Assembly: GCA_903835865.1 (NCBI GenBank)
Contig: CAILON010000435.1
Coordinates: 1-9,470, forward strand
DNA length: 9,470 nucleotides
From: an uncultured beta proteobacterium
GTDB taxonomy: Bacteria; Pseudomonadota; Gammaproteobacteria; Burkholderiales; Burkholderiaceae
Direction: 5' to 3'
This document shows positions 1 to 5,916 of this stretch, piece after piece. The position numbers were made by a program, and so were the translations under genes. The notes beneath the pieces were generated by a model. That model did no database searches, was not told the origin of the DNA, and was given only the letters and a program-made list of their open reading frames with translations. Within the stretch, counting starts at the first letter, position 1, and each line of letters opens with the position of its first letter.

Positions 1-168
1 CAATTGGCTAGCAGCAATACCGGCACCCACACCCACTCCTGAACGCTTCAGGAATGTGCGGCGATCCATCGTTGGCACCGCTGCCTTTAAGCCGCGCGAC
101 AAACTCCCAATAAGGTGGGATGTAGAACGACTGCTTTGTGGGGTATTGGATTTACGAGTCAGACTCAT
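1..168 (-). CDS. fdhA: Formate dehydrogenase catalytic (alpha) subunit, N-terminal fragment
   Basis: This is the first 56 codons of a gene that continues past the left edge. The visible part is a long twin-arginine leader: a polar N-region of about 35 residues, then MDRRTFLKRSGVGVGAG, with the RR pair around residues 38-39 and a small-residue hydrophobic stretch after it. The start is the ATG at 168-166, preceded by AGGGA about 6 nt upstream. Tat leaders of this kind occur on periplasmic molybdenum or tungsten bis-MGD formate dehydrogenases, which oxidise formate to CO2 and pass electrons through Fe-S clusters to a beta subunit. The catalytic domain, the Fe-S Cys motif and the Sec/Cys active site lie outside the window. 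The identification therefore rests on the leader plus the five upstream genes, which are the known companions of fdhA in Betaproteobacteria. Another Tat-exported molybdoenzyme is possible but less likely. The beta and gamma subunit genes are expected beyond the edge. Confidence 0.75.
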   Translation of the reverse strand, partial: MSLTRKSNTPQSSRSTSHLIGSLSRGLKAAVPTMDRRTFLKRSGVGVGAGIAASQL

Positions 169-226
169 ATGTTGTCCCTGAGAAAGTTTTTTAATTATTG
201 AATAACGGTTAAGACGAACTATTAAA

Positions 227-448
227 TTAAATCAAAGTAGTTTCGTAATACTTGCGCATGTGCGCAGTGATCTCGTGGCCTTCTTCTTTAGCCTTGACAG
301 TGCTGCCAATTTCTTGAATCACCGCTTTGCCAACTGAAGTTTGAGTGGCAACAGCAACGGCCCCAACAGCGGCACCCGCGCCAATAAAAAACTTACGGCG
401 AGATGGCTTATTTTCTTCGCTTAAAGCAACTGTGGATTTAGTGCTCAT
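227..448 (-). CDS. Small twin-arginine signal protein of the formate dehydrogenase region
   Basis: This 73-residue protein consists largely of a Tat signal. SRRKFFIGAGAAVGAVAVA begins near residue 17, and a short charged tail ends in AHMRKYYETTLI. It matches the small 'formate dehydrogenase region TAT target' proteins of about 65-75 residues that sit directly before fdhA in many proteobacteria. Their function is not established. The mature part after the signal is only about 35 residues and has no Cys or His cluster, so an enzymatic role is unlikely. A role as a small partner or export companion of the dehydrogenase is inference. The ATG at 448-446 has AGGAG 8 nt upstream. The fdhA start lies 58 bp downstream, so the two genes are probably co-transcribed. 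A perfect FNR-type box sits 23 bp upstream. Confidence 0.85.
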   Translation of the reverse strand: MSTKSTVALSEENKPSRRKFFIGAGAAVGAVAVATQTSVGKAVIQEIGSTVKAKEEGHEITAHMRKYYETTLI

Positions 449-471
449 GGCATGCTCCTATGTAATTATTC

Positions 472-485
472 TTGATTTTGATCAA
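472..485. promoter_or_regulatory. FNR/ANR-type binding site (perfect palindrome)
   Basis: TTGATTTTGATCAA is an exact match to the FNR/ANR consensus TTGAT-N4-ATCAA. It lies between torD and the small Tat gene, with its centre about 31 bp upstream of the Tat start codon. Activation by FNR needs a site near -41.5, which would put the transcript start inside the Tat gene. As placed, the site would overlap the start point of the candidate promoter at 485-513, which suggests repression when the regulator is active. The sequence match is direct; use by a real FNR/ANR/DNR/CRP-like regulator is inference. Confidence 0.55.
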
Positions 486-513
486 GTGTAATTGGTAATT
501 GCATTTTTGACAT
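485..513 (-). promoter_or_regulatory. Candidate sigma-70 promoter before the small Tat gene and fdhA
   Basis: On the minus strand, ATGTCA (513-508, 4 of 6 to the -35 consensus) is followed after 17 bp by TACACT (490-485, 4 of 6 to -10). The start point would fall inside the FNR-type box, giving a leader of about 30 nt with a good AGGAG. This would allow fdhA to be transcribed separately from the accessory genes upstream. Both boxes are mediocre, so this is a weak prediction. Confidence 0.3.
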
Positions 514-548
514 ATTTCAGTCATAAAAAATATTGGGGGCACCGCCTT

Positions 549-571
549 TTGATATTGCGTTGCAACATCAA
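549..571 (-). terminator. Ten-bp hairpin overlapping the torD stop codon
   Basis: Arms TTGATATTGC (549-558) and GCAACATCAA (562-571) enclose a 3-nt loop. In the minus-strand transcript all ten positions pair, one of them as a G-U wobble. The first arm contains the torD stop codon. No U run follows at once; a T-rich stretch comes only about 15 nt later, after a GC-rich patch. It is therefore not a textbook intrinsic terminator. It could attenuate read-through, or mark a processing or stability boundary between the accessory genes and the Tat/fdhA genes. Confidence 0.35.
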
Positions 572-1206
572 ATCATGTCAAAGCCCTGACCTTCGATTGC
601 CAAGAACTCACGTGTCAGTGCAGCAACTGGGTGATAGAGATGCATCTCTGGAATACTTTCTATTGCATCGCACAAGTCGTCATACCAAGGACGAATGTGG
701 GCATTGAAAAAAACCCTTTGATTTGTAAGGTTGGATACCTCCACATCATCACCGGCTATTAGGTATCTCATGACCTCGCAAAGTGCAGAAAAATGATCCT
801 CGGTTTCCGTGATCTCTTCGGCAGATTCAAGACCAAATTCCTCTAGAGCCTTACGGATATTGACTAAAGGCTTTTCGTTTAAGTGCCCTGCCATGTAAAA
901 GGAGCCATTGAGAATAACCTTAGGCTTACCCACGCTAATGAAATTCAGGTCAAACTCCTCATGCCAGGCCTTTGCAGGATTATTTTTAGCTACTTCGACA
1001 AGATCCATCCATAGCTTGGCTAAAACCGCATCATCAGCTGCGTCATGCTGATCCGCAGTCGCGACAATTTGATCTAAAAGCGCTTGGTCAGGAGGCATCT
1101 GAAAAAAACGGGCAATTAATCCGTATAAGTCAGCTCGCGCTAGATCTTCTGGCAAACCAATGTCGCCAACTTCGGTTGATGGAACTTCTTTTGCTGTTTC
1201 GCTCAT
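568..1206 (-). CDS. TorD/DmsD-family molybdoenzyme chaperone for formate dehydrogenase
   Basis: This 212-residue protein matches the all-helical TorD family (about 200-220 residues). Such cytoplasmic chaperones bind the Tat leader of a molybdoenzyme and hold back export until the cofactor is inserted. Visible family features are the N-terminal helix LARADLYGLIARFFQMPPD, a central EEFDLNFI...KVILNGSFYMAGHLNEKPLV segment, and ETEDHFSALCEVMRYLIAG with the conserved ExxDH-type acid/His pair. The open frame extends upstream to 1248, but I chose the ATG at 1206. It overlaps the polyferredoxin stop as ATGA, which fits translational coupling, and the extra 14 residues upstream are only the other gene read out of frame. 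The ribosome site is weak (AAAAGAG). The likely client is the adjacent FdhA. Confidence 0.88.
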   Translation of the reverse strand: MSETAKEVPSTEVGDIGLPEDLARADLYGLIARFFQMPPDQALLDQIVATADQHDAADDAVLAKLWMDLVEVAKNNPAKAWHEEFDLNFISVGKPKVILNGSFYMAGHLNEKPLVNIRKALEEFGLESAEEITETEDHFSALCEVMRYLIAGDDVEVSNLTNQRVFFNAHIRPWYDDLCDAIESIPEMHLYHPVAALTREFLAIEGQGFDMI

Positions 1207-3293
1207 GTCTCTTTTTTCACCATATCGACAACGCGGCAATCGCCACACATCTTCAGCCTATCCATTGCAGCCCCGGCGAATGCTCCGTGAGCTCCTAACT
1301 TCATCAACATTAAATCAACCATCTTAAGTGTGCCAAATGGCTTGCCGCAACTAATGCAATGAAAGGCTTGAGTTTCATTTAAGACAATTTTTTGTTTACG
1401 CTGTTCAACGGTTTGCAAGCGAGGCGCTAGTGTTAAGGCATGCTCCGGACACGTTTGAGCACAAATGCCGCACTGAACACACTGCTTCTCGATAAAAGCA
1501 AGTATTGGCTCATCGGGATTGTCTAATAAAGCCCCTTCGGGACAACTGCTAACGCAAGACATACATAAGGTACACGCATCTTTATTGATAGCAAGACCAC
1601 CCAACAAGGAGGACTTAGGCAAAACGACACCAGCCTCTGGCAATGGCGTCTTCGCATGTTTTTGCAAATACTCCAAGACTGCCTCTATAGTCTCTCGTTT
1701 TTGAAGAGATAGACCAAAACTTGCAGGTGGGCAAAGGGCAGCTAGTGCCCCGCGTTGACGCAAAACACCCATCGCCTTGGAGACGCATTGCAAGTCATCT
1801 ACTGAATCAGCTGCTATCAAATGAATTCGCGCATCAAAACCATAGGCCTGCAAAATTGCATTAGCAAGATCTGATTGGGTTTCTAGGGCCGCACGATAAG
1901 CAGGATCTTCTTCACCGCTAAGTAGAAGATTGATTTCTGAAAAACCATAACTCAAAGCGCCCAGCCATAAATCCAAACCAGTAGATGCTATATGCTCTAT
2001 TCCGTAGGGGATGACAAAGGACGGCAAGCCCTCAAACTGCTTAGGTAGAACGTGCGCTGAACGACCTAGACCATCTATCAATTGCGTGCCCGCCTTCAAG
2101 GTGTGCAAAAGTAAGCTGGGGGCAGGCGCTTGATTGAGTTTTTTAGCCTCAGCCAAATAGACCGTAGCCAAAGCCTTCAATTCCTTCCCTTGATGCACTA
2201 CGCTCGGGTAGTTGTAACGCATTGCTCCTGAGGGGCAGACTGTTGCACAAGCTCCACATCCCATACATAAATTGGGATTGACTTCAACACTCCCTTGGCC
2301 GCCTTTAAATAGTGAAGAGATGGCGCCTGTTGAACAAACATCAACACAGGCGCTACAACCCACTTTGCCGTTGCGTCCATGCGCGCACACTTTCTCGTTA
2401 TACGAAAAATATTTAGGCTTTTCGAACTCGCCAACCATCTCTAGCAATTGATTAACTTGTAAGGCTTGCTCAAGCGGATCTCTACCTGGAGCAAAGTAAC
2501 CTTGAGGCGTTTGGCTCATGCGCATTTTAGGATCAGTGCGCAAATCTAAAATCAAGTCAAACTCAACACTGCGTTTGCGATCTGCTCGATCAAAAGATAT
2601 AGCACCAATACTCGCACACGCACTGACGCAAGCTCGATGCGACTTACATTTATTCAAATCAATCTGAAATGAAAGATCAATGGCGTTTTCAGGGCAGACT
2701 TCAACGCAAGCGCCGCAACGAGTACACATTTCAGGGTCAATTGGATTTTGCAGATCCCAATCGACGGAAAATTTACCCAAGTAGCCATCTAATTTACTTA
2801 CCGTTCCGGTATAGATGGGATAGTTTCGTACAAGTGGTAAGTCTGAAGGCTCAGTACAGAGGACCGATACATCCAAGGAGTCACTTAATTTCTCAGCCCA
2901 AGGAATCGCCTGACTGCCGGCACCAACAATTAACAGTCTGCCCTGGCTTTCGTAATTCACTACCGGTACAGGTTCAGCTTCTGGCATCTCTGCCAAAGCT
3001 AAGAGCGCAGCAATCTTAGGAGTAGATTGTTTTGCCTCTTGTGTCCAGCCTGCTACTTCTCGAATATTGACAAAACGCAATGGCGCCATCAGCGGCTTAT
3101 CTGCTTGTGCGGCCAACTCTCCAAATAAAGCGCCTTCTTGGGTGCAGGCAACCACTAGAGATTCTGAACCGTCTAGGGCTTTTAAAAAGGATCCGACTTC
3201 TTGCCGACACAAAGACCGGTGAACCGGCACTCCTAATGCCTTGGAATCCAATGGCATAGTGCCATTGCAGTTACAAACTAATTTTTGACTCAT
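1203..3293 (-). CDS. Polyferredoxin (multi-4Fe-4S protein) of the formate dehydrogenase cluster
   Basis: This is a 696-residue soluble protein without a signal peptide or membrane segment, so probably cytoplasmic. Cysteine sets in order: a CxC near the N-terminus (7, 9); C190/193/196/200; C216, H219, C222, C226, with His at the second position; C303-x9-C313-x2-C316-x3-C320; C343/346/349/353; C574/577/580/584; C605/608/611/615; and two CxxC pairs at 646/649 and 683/686 that could bind a cluster or zinc. Residues 119-128 (RLLIVGAGSQ) resemble a dinucleotide-fold glycine loop, recalling HdrA-like proteins, though no full flavin domain is evident. Proteins of this kind, annotated only as 4Fe-4S ferredoxin, sit beside torD, DUF3306 and DUF3305 in Burkholderiales formate dehydrogenase loci. 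Electron transfer or a role in cofactor assembly is inference. ATGA overlaps at both ends couple it to DUF3306 upstream and torD downstream. Confidence 0.9.
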   Translation of the reverse strand: MSQKLVCNCNGTMPLDSKALGVPVHRSLCRQEVGSFLKALDGSESLVVACTQEGALFGELAAQADKPLMAPLRFVNIREVAGWTQEAKQSTPKIAALLALAEMPEAEPVPVVNYESQGRLLIVGAGSQAIPWAEKLSDSLDVSVLCTEPSDLPLVRNYPIYTGTVSKLDGYLGKFSVDWDLQNPIDPEMCTRCGACVEVCPENAIDLSFQIDLNKCKSHRACVSACASIGAISFDRADRKRSVEFDLILDLRTDPKMRMSQTPQGYFAPGRDPLEQALQVNQLLEMVGEFEKPKYFSYNEKVCAHGRNGKVGCSACVDVCSTGAISSLFKGGQGSVEVNPNLCMGCGACATVCPSGAMRYNYPSVVHQGKELKALATVYLAEAKKLNQAPAPSLLLHTLKAGTQLIDGLGRSAHVLPKQFEGLPSFVIPYGIEHIASTGLDLWLGALSYGFSEINLLLSGEEDPAYRAALETQSDLANAILQAYGFDARIHLIAADSVDDLQCVSKAMGVLRQRGALAALCPPASFGLSLQKRETIEAVLEYLQKHAKTPLPEAGVVLPKSSLLGGLAINKDACTLCMSCVSSCPEGALLDNPDEPILAFIEKQCVQCGICAQTCPEHALTLAPRLQTVEQRKQKIVLNETQAFHCISCGKPFGTLKMVDLMLMKLGAHGAFAGAAMDRLKMCGDCRVVDMVKKET

Positions 3294-3850
3294 GACTTAT
3301 CTTCTGTAATATTTTTCTTCTGAGCGGGATTATCGGTCGCATTGTCTGCAGATTGCTTTTGCAGGGATGGTTGGGATGTTAAATCAGTTTTCTGCGCAGG
3401 ATCAGAAACACCATTTGCTATTTTTTCAATTGGGGTAACCGCATCCACCTCTTTATTGGAATCAGGCATCTCATTGTCAGAGGTTTTGAAGATCCCCAAT
3501 AATTCACTTTGAACCATTCCTCGCAACATTTCTGGAGGCAGTAGTTCGGGATTTGAATAATCATCAATATAAATATCCAAACCATCCATCACATTAAAGT
3601 GCGGATCGCTAAACATTTTCTTGAGCGCGGCTTGCTGAACTGCGGGATCAACATCTGCACGCATAAAGGCAGAAAAGTCAGGATCAAAGCGATCAATTTT
3701 TTCGACATCTTCGAGTGTTACTGCTGGTGGCGCCTGCACCTCTGGAATTGCAGGTACCTTTGGCTCAGTTGCTTCCTGACTAACTTCCTTTATCTCAACA
3801 TCTTTACCAGCTTTGCGCTTAGACCAGCGACTTAAAAATCCGTCTGTCAT
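3290..3850 (-). CDS. DUF3306 family protein
   Basis: This 186-residue protein is recognised by the family opening FLSRWSKRKAG and by a core of roughly residues 48-115, with DPDFSAFMRADVDPAVQQAA, then MFSDPHFNVMDGLDIYIDDY and LLPPEMLRGM. The region between opening and core is rich in Pro, Glu and Val. The last 65 residues are polar, lack hydrophobic segments, contain two related DPAQK/NPAQK bits and are probably disordered. It has no signal, Cys cluster or membrane segment. The function is unknown; the gene occurs with DUF3305 in formate dehydrogenase loci. Two start codons stand in tandem at 3853 and 3850. I chose 3850 because GGAGGA abuts the first ATG but lies 3 nt from the second. The first would add one Met. 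Its stop overlaps the polyferredoxin ATG. Confidence 0.85.
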   Translation of the reverse strand: MTDGFLSRWSKRKAGKDVEIKEVSQEATEPKVPAIPEVQAPPAVTLEDVEKIDRFDPDFSAFMRADVDPAVQQAALKKMFSDPHFNVMDGLDIYIDDYSNPELLPPEMLRGMVQSELLGIFKTSDNEMPDSNKEVDAVTPIEKIANGVSDPAQKTDLTSQPSLQKQSADNATDNPAQKKNITEDKS

Positions 3851-4389
3851 CATTCCTCCGCGGGGCGCTCTGCACCCTTAAATGATGCTGGCCGATGACG
3901 CTTCTTAGGCTCTGGATGGTAATGCTCATTCACGTATTCTTGCAGCCACGAAGCGTGTTCGTCACTCATTGGCACCGTGTCTACCGATTCACCGCCGTCC
4001 AATAAACGCCCTGCTTCGTTATAACTAACGCAAATACGATGAGGCACTGCAAAAGTAGGCTCTGTGTTGGCAAGTGGGATAGATTGCTCATCTAAATAGC
4101 GACCATAGTCTTCTTCCAAGCGCCACATTACAAACCAACATGGCGTAGTTGCTGAGACATTGAGATAGTAGCCCTCAGCCTCATCAAGAAAGAGATTTAA
4201 CTCATAGCCTGTAAATAACCAAGATTCCCCATCTGTATCACGACCTAAAAACTGGCCACTGATTTTGCTTTGCCCAGCGTCTTGAGAATGAAATTGGCCA
4301 AAATCTGGCAACACCTCTTGAGGTACCCATCGAAATGAAATCCATGGATTATCTATATTTTGCTTACGCATTATTACTGCAAAGCGCAT
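3850..4389 (-). CDS. DUF3305 family protein
   Basis: This is a 179-residue protein with the DUF3305 hallmark NPWISFRWVPQEVLPD near residues 14-29, then WLFTGYELNLFLDEAEGYYLNVSA-like segments (about residues 56-79) and CWFVMWRLEED. The C-terminal tail is basic and Pro-rich (PEPKKRHRPASFKG). There is no signal peptide or metal motif, so it is probably cytoplasmic. The family is conserved next to DUF3306 in formate dehydrogenase loci and has no assigned function that I know of. The ATG at 4389 has GAGG 4 nt upstream, inside the last bases of mrp; the gap to the mrp stop is 6 nt. A second Met at residue 7 is a possible but less favoured start. The stop TGA overlaps the tandem DUF3306 start codons. 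Confidence 0.87.
   Translation of the reverse strand: MRFAVIMRKQNIDNPWISFRWVPQEVLPDFGQFHSQDAGQSKISGQFLGRDTDGESWLFTGYELNLFLDEAEGYYLNVSATTPCWFVMWRLEEDYGRYLDEQSIPLANTEPTFAVPHRICVSYNEAGRLLDGGESVDTVPMSDEHASWLQEYVNEHYHPEPKKRHRPASFKGAERPAEE
3854..3859 (-). promoter_or_regulatory. Ribosome binding site deciding the DUF3306 start
   Basis: GGAGGA directly precedes tandem ATG ATG codons. Spacing is 0 nt to the first and 3 nt to the second, so the second is favoured. The site lies inside the end of the DUF3305 gene, which fits translational coupling. Confidence 0.55.
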
Positions 4390-4395
4390 AAGTCC

Positions 4396-5484
4396 TCAGG
4401 TATTTTGAACCACAATGTTCGGAAATTTACTGCTCATATCTTTAGCTAGATTAGCAACCCGAATGGCAACTTGTCTAGCGATGTTTTTATAGATGGCGCT
4501 AATCGCTCCATCAGGGTCTGCAACTACTGTTGGGCGCCCAGCATCTGCCTGCTCTCGGATTGAAAGATTTAAAGGTAAAGCGCCCAAAAAGTCGACGTCA
4601 TACTCTTTACACATTTTTTCTCCGCCGCCGGCACCAAAAATATGCTCCTCATGACCACATTGGGTACACACATAGGTGCTCATATTCTCAATAATGCCAA
4701 TGATGGGTACGCCTACTTTTTCAAACATCTTGAGACCCTTGCGAGCGTCAAGTAAAGCAATGTCTTGAGGGGTCGTCACAATCACAGCTCCTGTTACGGG
4801 AACCTTTTGTGACAAGGTCAATTGAATATCACCAGTACCTGGGGGCATATCGACAATGAGGTAATCCAAATCACGCCAGCGCGTTTGACGAAGTAACTGC
4901 TCTAATGCAGAGGTCACCATCGGGCCACGCCACACCATTGGCGCATCTTCTTCAATTAAGAAGCCAATTGAGCTAGCCTGCAAGCCATGACCTTCCATTG
5001 GCTCTATCGTATTTTCTTCAAGCGACTCTGGTCTACCAGTAATACCCAACATCATTGGCTGACTGGGGCCATAGATGTCGGCATCCAAAATACCTACTTG
5101 TGCACCTTCAGCTGCCAGTGCTAGAGCCAAGTTCACAGCGGTCGTCGATTTACCCACGCCACCTTTGCCACTTGCCACCGCAATGATATTTTTCACGCCC
5201 GGTAATAATTTGACGCCACGTTGAACTGAGTGCGCAACGATGTGACTAGTGACATTAACGCTGACATTTTTAACGCCAGGCAATTCACGCAAAACTTGGA
5301 TAACGGATTTTCGAACAGCATCAAACTGGCTTTTTGCTGGATAACCCAAAGCAATCTCAAGAGAAATCTCACCCTCTTCTACGCGTAAATTCTTGACGTT
5401 CTTAGCTGTTACGTAATCAATTTTGGTATTTGGATCCACTAAGCCTTTGAGGGCTGTTTGAACCGCTTCAACTGTAACTGCCAC
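4396..5484 (-). CDS. apbC: Mrp/ApbC family Fe-S cluster carrier ATPase
   Basis: This 362-residue protein has the full family layout. An N-terminal MIP18/DUF59-type domain (about 1-85) is followed by a ParA/MinD-like P-loop ATPase with the deviant Walker A GKGGVGKS at 106-113. Further features are DADIYGPSQPMM at 134-145, the Walker B-like YLIVDMPPGTGD at 208-219, and the cluster-binding CxxC at C273/C276. Such proteins bind a labile 4Fe-4S cluster as dimers and pass it to apo-proteins in the cytoplasm. The start codon is GTG (5484-5482) with AGGAG 6 nt upstream. Here the gene heads a run of formate dehydrogenase accessory genes, with DUF3305 starting 6 nt after its stop. This suggests, as inference, that cluster supply to the iron-rich dehydrogenase or polyferredoxin is co-ordinated with their synthesis. 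In many relatives mrp sits elsewhere as a housekeeping gene. Confidence 0.95.
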   Translation of the reverse strand: MAVTVEAVQTALKGLVDPNTKIDYVTAKNVKNLRVEEGEISLEIALGYPAKSQFDAVRKSVIQVLRELPGVKNVSVNVTSHIVAHSVQRGVKLLPGVKNIIAVASGKGGVGKSTTAVNLALALAAEGAQVGILDADIYGPSQPMMLGITGRPESLEENTIEPMEGHGLQASSIGFLIEEDAPMVWRGPMVTSALEQLLRQTRWRDLDYLIVDMPPGTGDIQLTLSQKVPVTGAVIVTTPQDIALLDARKGLKMFEKVGVPIIGIIENMSTYVCTQCGHEEHIFGAGGGEKMCKEYDVDFLGALPLNLSIREQADAGRPTVVADPDGAISAIYKNIARQVAIRVANLAKDMSSKFPNIVVQNT

Positions 5485-5504
5485 CGCTCTCTCCTAAGAA
5501 ATTG

Positions 5505-5520
5505 CTCCTCATCTAAGGAG
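5505..5520 (-). promoter_or_regulatory. Small leader hairpin that could compete for the mrp ribosome site
   Basis: In the mrp leader CTCCT (5520-5516) can pair with AGGAG at 5509-5505, or alternatively with the actual mrp Shine-Dalgarno AGGAG at 5495-5491. Either stem is only 5 bp. A regulatory role is speculative. Confidence 0.2.
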
Positions 5521-5521
5521 T

Positions 5522-5550
5522 CTTAAAGTAATTTTGTTATTTATTGTGAA
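5522..5550 (-). promoter_or_regulatory. Candidate promoter for the mrp-DUF3305-DUF3306-polyferredoxin-torD operon
   Basis: On the minus strand TTCACA (5550-5545, 5 of 6 to -35) is followed after 17 bp by TTTAAG (5527-5522, 4 of 6 to -10) in an AT-rich stretch. The start would be near 5515, giving a leader of about 30 nt. It lies in the 183-bp gap between copZ and mrp (5485-5667). Otherwise that gap shows no convincing small gene, terminator or repeat. Confidence 0.4.
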
Positions 5551-5667
5551 TATTAAGTGAGTGGGTAGATTAACCGCACAAAGATTATTTTGCTTGTAGG
5601 GGATTAAGCAGCCCTCAAATGCTTCACCTCATATTTGCAATACACATCATCCTGGCTACTAGCAAAT

Positions 5668-5862
5668 TCAGCTTAAAACAGGAAATCCTGCATCAGTAAT
5701 TAACTGACTGGCCTGCCCAAGGGATAAGCTTGTTTCGAGATTAACAGTTTGGGTAATTAAATCTGCCTGCACTTTAGCTTGGGGATCCTGGGATTGCACC
5801 GCTCTGGTGACGGCATTAATACAGCCCCCACAGGTCATGCCAGATACCTTTAAAGTGAACAT
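5668..5862 (-). CDS. copZ: CopZ-like heavy-metal (copper) chaperone
   Basis: This 64-residue protein is a single HMA domain: MFTLKVSGMTCGGCINAV carries the metal-binding MxCxxC with C11 and C14. The rest fits the beta-alpha-beta-beta-alpha-beta fold and ends just after the last strand. Such proteins carry Cu(I) in the cytoplasm and deliver it to the CopA ATPase. The gene is divergent from copA with 54 bp between start codons, supporting copper over mercury or other metals; GGC rather than ASC between the cysteines is common in such chaperones. The ATG at 5862 has AAAGG about 7 nt upstream. No clear intrinsic terminator follows, so read-through into mrp is possible. Confidence 0.88.
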   Translation of the reverse strand: MFTLKVSGMTCGGCINAVTRAVQSQDPQAKVQADLITQTVNLETSLSLGQASQLITDAGFPVLS

Positions 5863-5885
5863 AGAAAGCCTTTGCGCTTAAATGA

Positions 5886-5909
5886 TTAGATATGCAGTAG
5901 ATTATCTTA
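5886..5909. promoter_or_regulatory. Imperfect AT-rich inverted repeat between copZ and copA
   Basis: TTAGATA (5886-5892) and TATCTTA (5903-5909) are inverted with one mismatch and a 10-bp spacer. It lies in the only regulatory space shared by the two divergent copper genes (5863-5916). It does not resemble the GC-rich ACCTTCC/GGAAGGT dyad of CueR-type operators. A role as operator is a guess from position and symmetry. Confidence 0.25.
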
Positions 5910-5916
5910 TATATAT

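Noticed and set aside
492..707. Plus-strand open frame of 71 codons
   Set aside because: Mostly antisense to torD, with no ribosome site or recognisable protein features; a shadow of the coding strand.
1203..1248. Possible programmed -1 frameshift on an A6-G run fusing the polyferredoxin to TorD
   Set aside because: The torD frame is -1 to the polyferredoxin and open through the overlap, but the A run is not phased as A AAA AAG in the upstream frame, and no stimulatory structure is evident. Simple ATGA coupling explains the layout.
2198..2434. Minus-strand 78-codon frame inside the polyferredoxin gene
   Set aside because: Alternate reading of a gene whose own frame carries consistent ferredoxin motifs.
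2669..3019. Plus-strand 116-codon frame antisense to the polyferredoxin gene
   Set aside because: Arg/Gln-rich composition typical of antisense reading; no start signals.
5471..5512. Short upstream open frame of 14 codons in the mrp leader (ATG at 5512)
   Set aside because: No ribosome site before its ATG, and the frame runs out of phase into mrp; likely chance.
5863..5916. CueR/MerR-type operator between copZ and copA
   Set aside because: Searched by eye for ACCTTCC/GGAAGGT-like dyads with a 19-20 bp spacer and found none.
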